From: UBA1046 sp050945515
GTDB lineage: Bacteria; Bacillota; Clostridia; Saccharofermentanales; DTU023
Length of the DNA: 64,000 nt
Assembly (NCBI GenBank): GCA_050945515.1
Contig: JBMNTB010000006.1
Coordinates: forward strand, 1-64,000
Reading direction: 5' to 3'
Part shown: piece after piece, positions 51,332 to 61,263 of the stretch
How positions within the stretch are numbered: the stretch's first letter is position 1
Layout of the letters: every line of letters begins with the position of its first letter
Notes under the pieces: model-generated
What the model saw: the letters and a program-made list of their open reading frames with translations, nothing else
The model's database searches: none
Told to the model about the DNA's origin: nothing
Made by a program: the position numbers and the translations under genes

Positions 51332-52675
51332 CTAAAAACTAAGGCCGAATCTACTGAGCATACCTTTTTTTCCGCCTTTTGACATACCTGAAAATTGCTT
51401 CATCAGTTTTTGCGTCTGCTCATACTGTTTGATCAGACGATTTACATCTTGGATCGATGTTCCTGATCCACTGGCTATGCGTTTTCTTCTGCTGGCATTG
51501 AGGATCTTAGGATTGTTGCGCTCACGCATTGTCATAGAACGAATGATTGCGGCAAGGCGATCAAATTCCTTCTCATCTACTTCCGCTCCTTTAAGTTTTC
51601 CCGCTCCGCCGGGGAGCATCGCCATCATGTCCTGCATCGAGCCCAGATTTTTCACCTGTTCAAACTGTTCCAGCATGTCCTGCAATGTAAATTGATTTTT
51701 CTGTAAGCGCTCCAGAGTTTTTTGTGCTTTAGCCTCATCTATCTGGCGAGCAGCCTTTTCCACCAGGGTTACTACGTCACCCATACCCAGTATCCGCGAA
51801 GCCATTCGTTCCGGATGAAAAACCTCCATCTGGTCGATTTTTTCACCCATACCGACCAACTTAATCGGTTTTCCGGTCATGCGTCTGATTGAAAGCGCCG
51901 CTCCCCCTCGCGCATCACCGTCTAGCTTGGTCATGATAAAGCCGTCCAGACCAATATATTTATCAAACTCTAATGCAACGTTGACAGCTTCTTGGCCAAT
52001 CATGGCATCAACTATCAATAATTTTTCATCAGGGTTTATTGCTAAGGCAATAGCTTTTAGTTCATCCATCATCTCCTGATCAATTGTTGTGCGACCGGCA
52101 GTATCAACAATCAAAGTATCACAGAGCAAATACTTTCCTCTATCCAGTGCTTCAGTTGCAATCAAGTCAGCTCTCTTTTCAGTTTTGTTTATATAACATG
52201 GAACATCAATACTTTCCGCCAGAATCTGCAACTGATCCGCTGCTGCAGGACGGTGTACATCAACAGAAGTAAGTATTGGCTTCTTACCTTGTTCTTTAAG
52301 CAAATAAGCAAGTTTAGCCGCAGTTGTAGTTTTACCTGCACCCTGTAAGCCATAGAGCATATATACAGTGAATCCTCTGGGATTTACAGCTAGTTTGCTC
52401 TCTGAGCCACCCAGTATTTCAGTTAAAGCATCATTAACAATTTTGACTATTTGCTGACCGGGAGTGATGCTTTTGATTATTTCCTTTCCCTCAGCTTGCT
52501 CTGAAATCTCTTTAGTTAAATCTTTTACAACCTGATAATGGACATCAGCTTCTAACAAAGCTAATCTGATTTCACGCATCATATCTTTCAAGTCGCGTTC
52601 GGTAATTCTACCCTTGCCGCGTATACGATCAGTTATCGCTTGTAGCTTTTCAGATAATCCAGAAAAAACAGCCAT
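51332..52675 (-). CDS. ffh: Signal recognition particle protein Ffh
   Basis: A 447-residue SRP54. The NG domain has GLQGAGKTTTAAKLA near 107, DTAGR and TKLDGDARGG. The Met-rich M domain follows (MLEQFEQVKNLGSMQDMMAML, then RKRIASGSGTSIQDVNRL, the RNA-binding HTH). It binds signal peptides together with 4.5S/6S RNA and docks with FtsY, encoded upstream. GAGGG precedes the ATG. The SRP RNA gene itself was not seen in the window. Confidence 0.97.
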   Translation of the reverse strand: MAVFSGLSEKLQAITDRIRGKGRITERDLKDMMREIRLALLEADVHYQVVKDLTKEISEQAEGKEIIKSITPGQQIVKIVNDALTEILGGSESKLAVNPRGFTVYMLYGLQGAGKTTTAAKLAYLLKEQGKKPILTSVDVHRPAAADQLQILAESIDVPCYINKTEKRADLIATEALDRGKYLLCDTLIVDTAGRTTIDQEMMDELKAIALAINPDEKLLIVDAMIGQEAVNVALEFDKYIGLDGFIMTKLDGDARGGAALSIRRMTGKPIKLVGMGEKIDQMEVFHPERMASRILGMGDVVTLVEKAARQIDEAKAQKTLERLQKNQFTLQDMLEQFEQVKNLGSMQDMMAMLPGGAGKLKGAEVDEKEFDRLAAIIRSMTMRERNNPKILNASRRKRIASGSGTSIQDVNRLIKQYEQTQKLMKQFSGMSKGGKKGMLSRFGLSF

Positions 52676-52684
52676 TGATTCCCT

Positions 52685-53053
52685 CTATTTCTGTTCTAAA
52701 ACATGTAATTGCTCTAAATTTTGCCAGTCTTTCAGCACTAATTCGACATCATCCCAGTCTCTGTTTTTAATCGCAGCCATTAAATTCAGGTGCAAACTTT
52801 TAGTGCTGGTGAAAAATTCAACCAGGTTTAGTGTCCGCTCAAATTCCCGCAGTTTATCAGCAGCACGATGTACAGTAGAGTTAACGGCCTGACGGGAAAT
52901 TCCCTTCAGGGCGCTGATTTCGGCTAAAGAGAGATCCTCATAATAAAAGAGTCTCATGATATCTCTCTGCCTTGCATTGAGCAGGTCGCCATAAAAATCA
53001 AGCAAGGTACACAGCTGCAAATGTTCTGTTTCCGGGTCATAATTTTGGCACAT
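52685..53053 (-). CDS. ylxM: YlxM-type SRP accessory HTH protein
   Basis: A 122-residue helix-turn-helix protein of the sigma-4-like YlxM family: YYEDLSLAEISALKGISRQAVNSTVHRAADKL is the HTH (about 36-67). YlxM binds the SRP and can stimulate its GTPase cycle. It lies between ftsY and ffh, 9 bases before ffh, the normal place. The ribosome binding site is weak. Confidence 0.92.
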   Translation of the reverse strand: MCQNYDPETEHLQLCTLLDFYGDLLNARQRDIMRLFYYEDLSLAEISALKGISRQAVNSTVHRAADKLREFERTLNLVEFFTSTKSLHLNLMAAIKNRDWDDVELVLKDWQNLEQLHVLEQK

Positions 53054-53137
53054 ATGGAAATCATAACGGGAAAGACTATGGCTGTCAAGCTAAAATGTTG
53101 ACACCGACACCGCCGTCAGTAGTGCGGATTCATCAGG

Positions 53138-54055
53138 CTATTCCTCCGGCAGCAATGACTCTACAAACAATTTCGCATCAAAATTAGCCAGGTCATCAAT
53201 GCCTTCACCTAAACCGGCATAAAGCAAGGGTAGCGACATCTCATCAGCAACTGCAAGAGCGACGCCGCCCTTTGCACTGCCGTCAAGCTTAGTAATAATC
53301 AAGCCATCCAGTGAGACAGACTCATTAAAGGCTCGAGCTTGAACAACAGCGTTTTGGCCGGTTGTAGCATCCAGAACCAGTAGATTTTGAATGATAGCAG
53401 ATACCTCTTGACCCTCACGGGCTGCTACTCTATGCATCTTTTCCATTTCGCTCATCAGATTCGGTTTATTGTGCAGACGGCCGGCGGTATCGATGATCAG
53501 TAATTTGACATCTCTGGCTTTAGCAGATTGCATTGCATCATAAACGACAGAAGCAGGATCCGTTCCCAAGGTATTGGATATGACAGGAACATTGGCTCTT
53601 TCTCCCCAAATTTTTAACTGATCTATGGCAGCGGCACGAAAAGTATCTGCTGCAGCCAACATGGTCTTAATGCCTTGCTTCTGAAATTGATAAGCAATTT
53701 TCCCGGCAGTTGTTGTCTTACCGGTTCCGTTAACACCGACCATAAAAACAACATTGAGCGAACTGAAATCGGGAGTGAAAGCTTTCGTCTGCAAAATATT
53801 CAGCATATCCTGTCTCAGTGTTGACAGAACATGTTCCCTATCTACTTTGCCATCAGTTCTTATTTTGTCCCGGATAGATTCAACTAATTTGGTTGAGACC
53901 TCTATGCCACAATCGGCCTGGATCAAAATCATCTCTAACTCATCCAAAAAGTCCTCGTCAAAAATGCCAAAGCTTGCAGCCACACGATTGAAGCTCTCCG
54001 TAACGAATTGTCTCGTTTTAGATAAGCCGTCTTTAAATTTATTTAATAAGCTCAT
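53138..54055 (-). CDS. ftsY: SRP receptor FtsY
   Basis: A 305-residue FtsY consisting of the NG domain only, without the long acidic A domain of Proteobacteria. P-loop GVNGTGKTTTAGKIA near 107, DTAGRLHNK, TKLDGSAKGG and the C-terminal GIDDLANFDAKLFVESLL are diagnostic. GGAGAG precedes the ATG. It delivers Ffh-ribosome complexes to the membrane. Confidence 0.97.
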   Translation of the reverse strand: MSLLNKFKDGLSKTRQFVTESFNRVAASFGIFDEDFLDELEMILIQADCGIEVSTKLVESIRDKIRTDGKVDREHVLSTLRQDMLNILQTKAFTPDFSSLNVVFMVGVNGTGKTTTAGKIAYQFQKQGIKTMLAAADTFRAAAIDQLKIWGERANVPVISNTLGTDPASVVYDAMQSAKARDVKLLIIDTAGRLHNKPNLMSEMEKMHRVAAREGQEVSAIIQNLLVLDATTGQNAVVQARAFNESVSLDGLIITKLDGSAKGGVALAVADEMSLPLLYAGLGEGIDDLANFDAKLFVESLLPEE

Positions 54056-54077
54056 TTTCTCTCCTGATATTTATTGT

Positions 54078-57000
54078 CTAATCCTCAGGATAGTCTGACA
54101 GTTTCATAGAGTAAATACTGGAGACTCCCCTTTCCTGCATAGTTACACCATAAAGTCGTTCCGCTGCCTCCATAGTTCCCTTGCGGTGTGTGACCAGAAT
54201 AAATTGAGTATTGTCGGCATAGCGCTTGATATAATCAGTAAATCTTAGAACATTGGCATCGTCAAGCGTCGATTCAACCTCGTCAAAAACGCAGAACGGC
54301 GCCGGCTTCATTCTGAGGATGGCAAACAGTAAGGCAATAGCTGTCAGGCTCCTCTCGCCACCTGAGAGTAAACTCAGATTCTGCAAACGCTTGCCTGGTG
54401 GTTGTGCCTTAATAATAATATCAGTACTGAGAATTTCATTTGTATCCTGTAAAGATAATTCGGCATAACCTCCTCCAAATAATTCCCTAAACACTGAATC
54501 AAAATTAATACTGATCTCAGTGAAATAGTGCCGGAACTGATCAGACATTGCCAAATCAAGATCTTTAATCAAATCTGTCAGCTCTCTCCTGGACAGCTCA
54601 ATATCATTGCGTTGCTTTGTCATAAAATCATATCGGTCCATTAGGCTTTCATACTCGCGGATAGCATCCACATTGACGGTGCCCAATTCCCTGATTTTTA
54701 AACGCAACTGGTTAAATTCCTTTTGAGATTTATTGTAACTGACAATATCTTGCTTCCAATCCTGTGCGGTAGCTTCAGTAAGCTCATATTCCTCCCAGAG
54801 GCGATTACGTAATACATCATTGCTCTGATCTATTCTTACTAGCGCCTCTTCAAGCCTAACTAATTCGCCTTTGATTGAGGATAGACTCTCACTTTGAGCT
54901 TCTATACTATGGAATAGTCTCAGTCGCTTATCTTCTAAAAGGGCCTTTTCTTTATTCTGTTCATCAATTTCCGCTATCGAGCTGGAAATACCGTCTCGTA
55001 CCTGATCTACTTCAGATGATAATTGTTCAAGGCCTAACATATTGTCTGAATACTGTTGTTCGGCTGTAACTACAAGTTGCTCCAGTTGAGAACGCCTCAA
55101 TTCATCAGACACTGCTTGTTCATTAAGATGCTTAATAAAGTCAATAATACCAGCCAAAGACTGCTCAATTGATCCCAGGGCTATCTTTAGATCAGTTTGC
55201 TGTTCACGCAATCTATCACGTTCCGCCCTGGCAGCTTCCCTTTTCGAACTTTCCTGCTCGATTTTTACTGTCAGTGTAGCTAGAGTTTCTCGTTCGTTGT
55301 TTAGTTCCTCTTGGGCTGCTATGTTCTGCTCTTGCAGTTTGGTTTTCACAGCTGATAATTCTGTTAAGGTAGTCTCTAAATGCTCTGATTCATATTTTAG
55401 TTTATTTTCGGTTTCTAAAAAGCCATCCAGTTTTAAACGTTGACTGCTTAATTTCTCTGAAAGTTGCTGTATCTCAGCCATAATCTCATCATTTTGGGCT
55501 GTGGTCACAAGCAGTTCAGCACGAGCCTCATCCAGTTTGTGACTCAACTCCGGTCGGATATTATACAAATGATCAATTCTACGGCCGAGTTCTGCGATTC
55601 TACTGCTTCTGCCAACAATACCCGATGCGGAACGCTTAATAGAACCGCCGCTTATTGAACCGCCGGGGTGAATAACATCACCATCCAGTGTTACAATTCT
55701 ACAGCCATATTGTATAGCACTGGCCATTGTCCGGGCATGATCTAAGGTATCGCAAACCAGTATGCGTCCAAGCTGATATTCCACAACATTTTTAATTGAT
55801 TCCGGAAAACTGACTAGATCCGAGGCGAGACCCAGATAACCGGGATTATTTTGTGCACCAGCAATCAGATCCGAGCTGAGCTTTCTAGGTGTTATAGTTT
55901 CAAGTGGTAAAAAAGTGGCACGTCCATTATCAGTCTCTCGCAGCCATTCAATAAGAATTTGAGCACTTTTTGCAGTATTTGTAACAAGATAATTGGCACT
56001 GGCAGCGAGTGCCACCTCTATGGCCGTTTCAAATTCTGGAGACATGTCAATCAGTGCACCAAGAGGCCCTATCATATCCGGCGCAAAGTCAGCGTCAGAC
56101 TGCACTTTCTGCATAATTTTCTTGACAGGGGCTTGATATCCCTCTAAATTCTCTTCCAACTTAGTTAATGTCGACTGCTGGTATTGATAGTCTCTAATCT
56201 GCTGGAGAATATTATCATGCTCTGCCGCCAAATTATTAATTTCTAAATTTTTCTTGTTAAGGAATTGATCAGTTTCACTGCGTTGTGCAGACAAAAGGGA
56301 AATATTTTGTTCTAAAGCAGTCAAAGCCGTTTGGGCTTCTATTTTAGCCCTGTTTAGATCAGCTTGCTCTGATTCAAATGAAATTATCTGCTGCTTCAGA
56401 CTGTTCTGTTGTCTGTCCAGCAACTCAATTTCGCTCTGAAGTCTGATCTGGTCTGTTTCAATAGCAAAAATCTTTTCCCGCGTGGAAGATAACTCCTGTC
56501 TGCGGTGATCCTGCGCTTGAGCCTGTTCGTCCATTTGTGCCAACAGCGCTTGAAACTGTTCCTCGACCCCTGATAGTTGTTTTCCAAATGCTTCTTTCTG
56601 ACGTTCTAAAACATTTTGTTTATGTTCTCTCGTCTCTTGCTCAGCCACTAGTAGCTCTTGTTGTCTTGACAGTCTTTCCAGTTCAGAAAGAGCTTCCGTT
56701 TTCTCCCGGGTCAAATGTTTATTTTGCTCATTGAGCAAGCCAATTTTATTGGTCTTAAGAGATAATTCATCAAGCGCTTGCGCATATTCCTGACGCAGAT
56801 TATCAGCACACTGCTCAAGCTCACGGATGCTGTGACCGGTCGATTCATAATCTTGTCTAACACGGGCAACTTCCGTCTCAGCAGCTGCAAGATCTTCCGA
56901 CAGACGGTTCCTGGCTTCAGACTGTCTGCTGGCCTCATGCTTCCTAACGTCTAATTGATGTAGTATCAAGGCGATATCTAACTTTTTTGCACTGGTGGAT

Positions 57001-57653
57001 AATTCCAGAAAAACTCGGGCCTTTTCTGCTTGATTTTGCAAATGAGGTAATCTGTCTGCTAATTCGTTAAGAATGTCATTGATTCTAATCAGATTAGTAT
57101 CTGTTCGTTCCAGTTTGCGTTCTGCTTCAAGTTTTCGTGTCTTGTACTTTACTATACCTGATGCTTCATCAAATATTCGTCTTCTGTCCTCAGACCTGGA
57201 ACTTAAGACTTCATCGACCTTGCCCTGACTGATCAGAGAATAACCATCTCTCCCAATGCCCGTATCCATGAACAGTGCTGTAATATCCTTCAGTCGGCAA
57301 GGCGTCTGATTAATTAAATATTCACTCTCACCGGAGCGGTAATACCTGCGGACAATCCGTAGATGCTTATATTCCAGCGGCAAGGCCTGGTCACTATTAT
57401 CAAAATTAATTGCAACCTCCGCAAAGCCCATGGCACGGCGATTTTCAGTGCCGTTAAAGACAACATCCTCCATCTTGTCGCCACGCAGAGAACGCACGCT
57501 CTGTTCGCCTAGAACCCATCTAATGGCATCAGTTACATTAGATTTTCCGGATCCATTCGGCCCGACAATTGCAGTGATACCTTTATGGAATTCAATCACC
57601 GTGTACTCGGGAAAAGATTTAAACCCCTGCATCTCCAGGGAAGTCAAATGCAT
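54078..57653 (-). CDS. smc: Chromosome segregation protein SMC
   Basis: A 1191-residue SMC, normal length. The N-terminal head has GPNGSGKSNVTDAIRW (32-47), coiled coil from ~170 to ~500, the hinge near 510-660 with GYQAPVKKIMQ and GGSISGGS, a second coiled coil to ~1020, then the signature LSGGERSLTAIALLFA and Walker B FDEVESTLDD. It forms the condensin core with ScpA/ScpB. Start overlaps the rnc stop by one base, and ftsY follows after 22 bases. Confidence 0.97.
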   Translation of the reverse strand: MHLTSLEMQGFKSFPEYTVIEFHKGITAIVGPNGSGKSNVTDAIRWVLGEQSVRSLRGDKMEDVVFNGTENRRAMGFAEVAINFDNSDQALPLEYKHLRIVRRYYRSGESEYLINQTPCRLKDITALFMDTGIGRDGYSLISQGKVDEVLSSRSEDRRRIFDEASGIVKYKTRKLEAERKLERTDTNLIRINDILNELADRLPHLQNQAEKARVFLELSTSAKKLDIALILHQLDVRKHEASRQSEARNRLSEDLAAAETEVARVRQDYESTGHSIRELEQCADNLRQEYAQALDELSLKTNKIGLLNEQNKHLTREKTEALSELERLSRQQELLVAEQETREHKQNVLERQKEAFGKQLSGVEEQFQALLAQMDEQAQAQDHRRQELSSTREKIFAIETDQIRLQSEIELLDRQQNSLKQQIISFESEQADLNRAKIEAQTALTALEQNISLLSAQRSETDQFLNKKNLEINNLAAEHDNILQQIRDYQYQQSTLTKLEENLEGYQAPVKKIMQKVQSDADFAPDMIGPLGALIDMSPEFETAIEVALAASANYLVTNTAKSAQILIEWLRETDNGRATFLPLETITPRKLSSDLIAGAQNNPGYLGLASDLVSFPESIKNVVEYQLGRILVCDTLDHARTMASAIQYGCRIVTLDGDVIHPGGSISGGSIKRSASGIVGRSSRIAELGRRIDHLYNIRPELSHKLDEARAELLVTTAQNDEIMAEIQQLSEKLSSQRLKLDGFLETENKLKYESEHLETTLTELSAVKTKLQEQNIAAQEELNNERETLATLTVKIEQESSKREAARAERDRLREQQTDLKIALGSIEQSLAGIIDFIKHLNEQAVSDELRRSQLEQLVVTAEQQYSDNMLGLEQLSSEVDQVRDGISSSIAEIDEQNKEKALLEDKRLRLFHSIEAQSESLSSIKGELVRLEEALVRIDQSNDVLRNRLWEEYELTEATAQDWKQDIVSYNKSQKEFNQLRLKIRELGTVNVDAIREYESLMDRYDFMTKQRNDIELSRRELTDLIKDLDLAMSDQFRHYFTEISINFDSVFRELFGGGYAELSLQDTNEILSTDIIIKAQPPGKRLQNLSLLSGGERSLTAIALLFAILRMKPAPFCVFDEVESTLDDANVLRFTDYIKRYADNTQFILVTHRKGTMEAAERLYGVTMQERGVSSIYSMKLSDYPED

Positions 57654-58408
57654 TAATCGCCCACCCCGTCTTGAATACTCTCAGTAAGGTCTGAGAGCAA
57701 ACCACAGCCGGAATCATCACAGACTATCATGGTTAATGCTTTACGAGCTGCGTTCTGTTCGGCTTCCTTTTTGCTGCTGCCACGTCCTGACGTAACTTCT
57801 ATATCGTCAATAATAACTGCAGCCGTAAACGTTCGGTCATGCACAGGTCCTTCCTCAGCGATGATAACAAAGTTAAGCGTGCTATGACCTTTGGCGGTCT
57901 GAACAAGCTCTAATAGCCTGCTCTTAAAATCATATTGTATTTCCCCACTCATCGCCAGTTCCAGATAGGAGGCCAAGAGTGCAACAATAACTTTCCTGGC
58001 GCTGGACAAGCCGCCATCCAGGTAAACAGCTCCGAAAACGGCTTCCAGCGTATTGGCGAGATTCGAAGGTTTTGTTGAACCTCCTGTCATCAATTCACCC
58101 TTACCCAGCTGTAAATATTTCGCAAGCGAGATATCCGAAGCAGCTCTAGCTAAAGTCCGTTCACAGACTACAAGAGATCGCGCCTTAGTCATTTCCCCTT
58201 CTTGGGGTTTGCCGGGCATGAAGAAGAGGCGCTCACTGATAATTAGTTGTAAAACAGCATCACCAAGAAATTCAAGACGTTCATTATTTTCAATGCCACG
58301 GTTTTCATACGCATATGTAGAGTGAGTGAGAGCTGTTTCCAATAACTGAGGATTTTTGAAATCATAAGACAAAATACTCATTAATTCCTGCAAATCTTTC
58401 TTTTCCAT
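57653..58408 (-). CDS. rnc: Ribonuclease III
   Basis: A 251-residue RNase III. The catalytic domain has the signature NERLEFLGDAVL near 41-52 and the second acidic motif NTLEAVFGAVYLDGG near 118-132. The C-terminal dsRNA-binding domain (about 165-235) ends with GRGSSKKEAEQNAARKAL. It processes rRNA and other double-stranded RNA. GAGGAGGTG precedes the ATG; a strong terminator lies between it and acpP. Confidence 0.97.
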   Translation of the reverse strand: MEKKDLQELMSILSYDFKNPQLLETALTHSTYAYENRGIENNERLEFLGDAVLQLIISERLFFMPGKPQEGEMTKARSLVVCERTLARAASDISLAKYLQLGKGELMTGGSTKPSNLANTLEAVFGAVYLDGGLSSARKVIVALLASYLELAMSGEIQYDFKSRLLELVQTAKGHSTLNFVIIAEEGPVHDRTFTAAVIIDDIEVTSGRGSSKKEAEQNAARKALTMIVCDDSGCGLLSDLTESIQDGVGD

Positions 58409-58423
58409 ATCTCACCTCCTCTT

Positions 58424-58457
58424 CAAAAAAAGAGCCCCTCAATACATAAGGGGCTCT
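58424..58457 (-). terminator. Terminator/attenuator between acpP and rnc
   Basis: On the minus strand AGAGCCCCT (58457-58449) pairs with AGGGGCTCT (58439-58431), nine bp, followed by a T-run (58430-58425). It would end the acpP transcript, allowing limited read-through into rnc-smc-ftsY. Confidence 0.9.
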
Positions 58458-58475
58458 GCTTAAACAATAATACGC

Positions 58476-58715
58476 CTAGATATTGGCCTGAATGAATGCG
58501 ACAGCATCACCCACCGTTTTAATACGCTCTGCCTCCTCATCAGGTATTGACAGGTCAAATTCCTGTTCCATAGTCATTACCATTTCAACAATGTCTAAAG
58601 AGTCAGCATTCATATCATCAATGAAGTTAGAATCCATTTTAATGGTTTCCGGACTGATACGCAATTGTTCAGCCAGCATATCGCGTACGCGTTCAAATAT
58701 TTGTTCTGTAGTCAT
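58476..58715 (-). CDS. acpP: Acyl carrier protein
   Basis: A 79-residue ACP for fatty acid synthesis. The phosphopantetheine serine is in ADSLDIVEM (Ser near 38). The chain is acidic, as usual, and ends FIQANI. AGGAGGAA precedes the ATG. It stands as its own unit between a promoter (58782-58810) and a strong terminator, next to pgsA of lipid synthesis. Companion plsX or fab genes are not adjacent. Confidence 0.97.
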   Translation of the reverse strand: MTTEQIFERVRDMLAEQLRISPETIKMDSNFIDDMNADSLDIVEMVMTMEQEFDLSIPDEEAERIKTVGDAVAFIQANI

Positions 58716-58781
58716 TATAGATTCCTCCTAAGAACTATTCTCCATATTATAATAGCAGTGGTTTTCTGCATTAATATAATA

Positions 58782-58810
58782 TTCTTAGTTGTTGATCAGC
58801 AAAATGTCAA
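58782..58810 (-). promoter_or_regulatory. Promoter of acpP
   Basis: On the minus strand TTGACA (58810-58805) and TAAGAA (58787-58782), spaced 17 bases, lie 67 bases before the ATG. A second TATAAT at about 58754-58749 may serve another start. Confidence 0.5.
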
Positions 58811-58845
58811 GTGTAGACGCATGGATATTAACAGTTCGTCAACTA

Positions 58846-59445
58846 TTAATCCGCAAAAAACTTACGATTTTTCCATAAATAATCTGTTCCGGACAAGACT
58901 GTCATAATAACTGCAATTCCAACCAGGATTGTACCAAAAATCTCCAAAGGCATATTGGGGAAATTCAAATCAGCTATCTGATAAATAATTGGCAATGCCA
59001 ACAGATATATAATGGCGATCAACTGAGTAACCATTTTGGCTTTACCGAACATACTTGCTGCGATTACAACGCCTTGCTGGGCAGCCATCAGACGCATACC
59101 GGTAACTATAAACTCACGAGCGATAATGATTACCAGTGCCACTACTCCTGCCCGATCCAAAGCCACCAGGCAGGCAAAGGTAGCAATTACAAGCAGTTTA
59201 TCGGCTATCGGATCCAAAAATTTACCAAAATTCGATACAAGCCCCAATTTTCTAGCGTAGTGGCCATCAAAAAAATCTGTGATAGAAGCTAGTATGAATA
59301 AAGTAAGAGCGATTATATGGCCACCTAAGCCAGTCACAAAGCTATTCCATTTAGCTGCCCAGTCAAAAGGCAGGGGTAACATAAACAGCATGATAAAAGG
59401 CACCAGAATAATCCTGCTGATTGTTAACTTATTTGCAATATTCAT
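58846..59445 (-). CDS. pgsA: CDP-diacylglycerol-glycerol-3-phosphate 3-phosphatidyltransferase
   Basis: A 199-residue membrane enzyme of phosphatidylglycerol synthesis with about five helices. The CDP-alcohol phosphotransferase motif DG-x2-AR-x8-G-x3-D-x3-D is complete (FFDGHYARKLGLVSNFGKFL, then D and D). Start ATG at 59445 has GGGGGT upstream and overlaps the rimO end by 17 bases. Confidence 0.95.
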   Translation of the reverse strand: MNIANKLTISRIILVPFIMLFMLPLPFDWAAKWNSFVTGLGGHIIALTLFILASITDFFDGHYARKLGLVSNFGKFLDPIADKLLVIATFACLVALDRAGVVALVIIIAREFIVTGMRLMAAQQGVVIAASMFGKAKMVTQLIAIIYLLALPIIYQIADLNFPNMPLEIFGTILVGIAVIMTVLSGTDYLWKNRKFFAD

Positions 59446-60778
59446 ACTCAGTGACCCCCACTAAAGAATAATGATCAGCCTCAACTATTCGTACAGGGTA
59501 GCGTCTATTCAGATCCAGGTCAGGTACTGTAGACGCCACCCAGATCACAGGATCAACATCTGGCGCTTCGCCGTAACTGCGCCCTTGATAAAGTATATCA
59601 CCTTCATGGTAATCACTAAAGATGACATCAGTTATCGTTCCTATCCGTTCTTGACTTTTAGCAAATTCAATTCTACTTTGTGCTAACATTACCCTATCAT
59701 ATCTATTTTGAGCAATGTCAGAACTGATTTTAGGTGTTAATCTGGCAGCAGGAGTCCCTGCTTCCGGTGAAAAGATAAAACAGCCAAGTCGATCAAATCT
59801 GATCTCTTCCATTAAATTCAGCAGAATCTCAATATCAGCTTCTGTCTCCCCGGGAAAGCCTACCATAACAGTCGTACGCAATATCAAACCCGGCAATTTA
59901 CTTCGTAGCAAGGCAATTTTTTCCTTTATCAGCTCGGATGTCTCCAGGCGACCCATACGCTTTAAAATAGTATTTGACGCATGCTGAATAGGAAGATCAA
60001 TATAGTTCAGAATTCTGGCTGATTGAGCCATCGTATCGATCAGGTTGCCGGTAATGGAATCAGCATAAAAATACATCATTCTTATCCAGATATCAGGAGG
60101 TAATTTACTGTCCAGTTCCTGCAGCAATAAATCCAATGCCGGTTTACCATAGATATCTGTGCCGTAACGAGTCGTATCCTGAGCGATCAAAATGATTTCC
60201 TGTACTCCTCGAGCAGCTAATGATAGGGCTTCTTGGCGGATATCTTCAATAGAGCGAGAAATCTGTGGGCCTCTGATAGACGGAATGGTGCAATAGGTAC
60301 AGTGATTAGAGCATCCCTCGGAAATCTTCAGCCAGGCGTATTGCTGACTGGCCGGCACACGCGTACCGCACAAATGCGAAACACCGCCGACACCCCGGGG
60401 TGATCTATCCGCCGGCCATTCCCCCGCTATCAGTGCATTAACTGTTTCAACAATTAGTCCGTATTCTGCAGTACCGAGTATGGCATCTACTTCCGGCAAT
60501 GCCTCAAAAATCTCATTACCAATCATCTGCGGCAAACAGCCGGTCAATATCAGATACTCAGCTTTGCCATGTGGCTTCTTATACGGTACCAAATCTAAAA
60601 TTACGTCAACCGCCTCAGCTCTGGCCGGTTCAATAAAGGAACAAGTATTAACAATTAGCAAATCAGCGTCTCGAGGCGCAGAGCAGGAAGTATAGCCTGC
60701 CTCAATGAGTCGCGCGCTCATAAATTCGGCATCAACTTGGTTTTTAGGACAGCCCAGAGTCAGTAAATAAAACTTCAT
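59429..60778 (-). CDS. rimO: Ribosomal protein S12 methylthiotransferase RimO
   Basis: A 449-residue radical-SAM methylthiotransferase. LGCPKNQVDAEFMS holds the first cluster Cys, CSNHCTYC near 154 the radical-SAM cluster, followed by IPSIRGPQISR. A C-terminal TRAM domain follows. It modifies Asp of S12. The LGCPKNQVD start separates it from MiaB (39138). The gene lies between recX and pgsA, a frequent clostridial order. Confidence 0.95.
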   Translation of the reverse strand: MKFYLLTLGCPKNQVDAEFMSARLIEAGYTSCSAPRDADLLIVNTCSFIEPARAEAVDVILDLVPYKKPHGKAEYLILTGCLPQMIGNEIFEALPEVDAILGTAEYGLIVETVNALIAGEWPADRSPRGVGGVSHLCGTRVPASQQYAWLKISEGCSNHCTYCTIPSIRGPQISRSIEDIRQEALSLAARGVQEIILIAQDTTRYGTDIYGKPALDLLLQELDSKLPPDIWIRMMYFYADSITGNLIDTMAQSARILNYIDLPIQHASNTILKRMGRLETSELIKEKIALLRSKLPGLILRTTVMVGFPGETEADIEILLNLMEEIRFDRLGCFIFSPEAGTPAARLTPKISSDIAQNRYDRVMLAQSRIEFAKSQERIGTITDVIFSDYHEGDILYQGRSYGEAPDVDPVIWVASTVPDLDLNRRYPVRIVEADHYSLVGVTEYEYCK

Positions 60779-60787
60779 TACGCTATA

Positions 60788-61243
60788 CTATTTTCCGGCA
60801 AGATATTTGTCAATTATCTCCCTGATTATGGAATAGTCGTAACCTCTGCTCCGGAGCAGGTTATTAATCTGTTGGCGATCAGTCTCACTCGGATTAGGAA
60901 ACCGCGCCTGTACTAATTGACAAGCGGAATCATGATCTGTCGGCAATTCCTCTACAAGTTCTTCAGCAATATCTCTAGGTACACCTCTTTGCCTCAATTC
61001 GTACTGAACGGCAAGTCGAGAGCGCAAGCGCCGCCCTTGATAGTCTCTCATCATCGCACGACCGGCTCTGAAATCATTTATATAATCAATATCATGCAAA
61101 TAGTCAATGACAGCTTCAATCAGCAATTCATCAGCACTTTCCCTTTTCAGGCGTGCTCTGACTTGGCCACTGGATTTGTTCTGTCGCAGACCAATGAATC
61201 TAACCGCTTTTTCGCGCAAAGTATCAAATGATAATTCTGTCAT
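60788..61243 (-). CDS. recX: Regulatory protein RecX
   Basis: A 151-residue RecX made of three-helix repeats. Recognisable are RFIGLRQNKSSGQVRARLKR, LRSRLAVQYELRQRGVP and the C-terminal LLRSRGYDYSIIREII. RecX binds RecA filaments and limits recombination. It starts 20 bases after recA stops, so it shares the SOS promoter. ATG at 61243 is used; an adjacent GTG at 61246 is possible. Confidence 0.88.
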   Translation of the reverse strand: MTELSFDTLREKAVRFIGLRQNKSSGQVRARLKRESADELLIEAVIDYLHDIDYINDFRAGRAMMRDYQGRRLRSRLAVQYELRQRGVPRDIAEELVEELPTDHDSACQLVQARFPNPSETDRQQINNLLRSRGYDYSIIREIIDKYLAGK

Positions 61244-61263
61244 CACTGCCTAAAAATTAGATA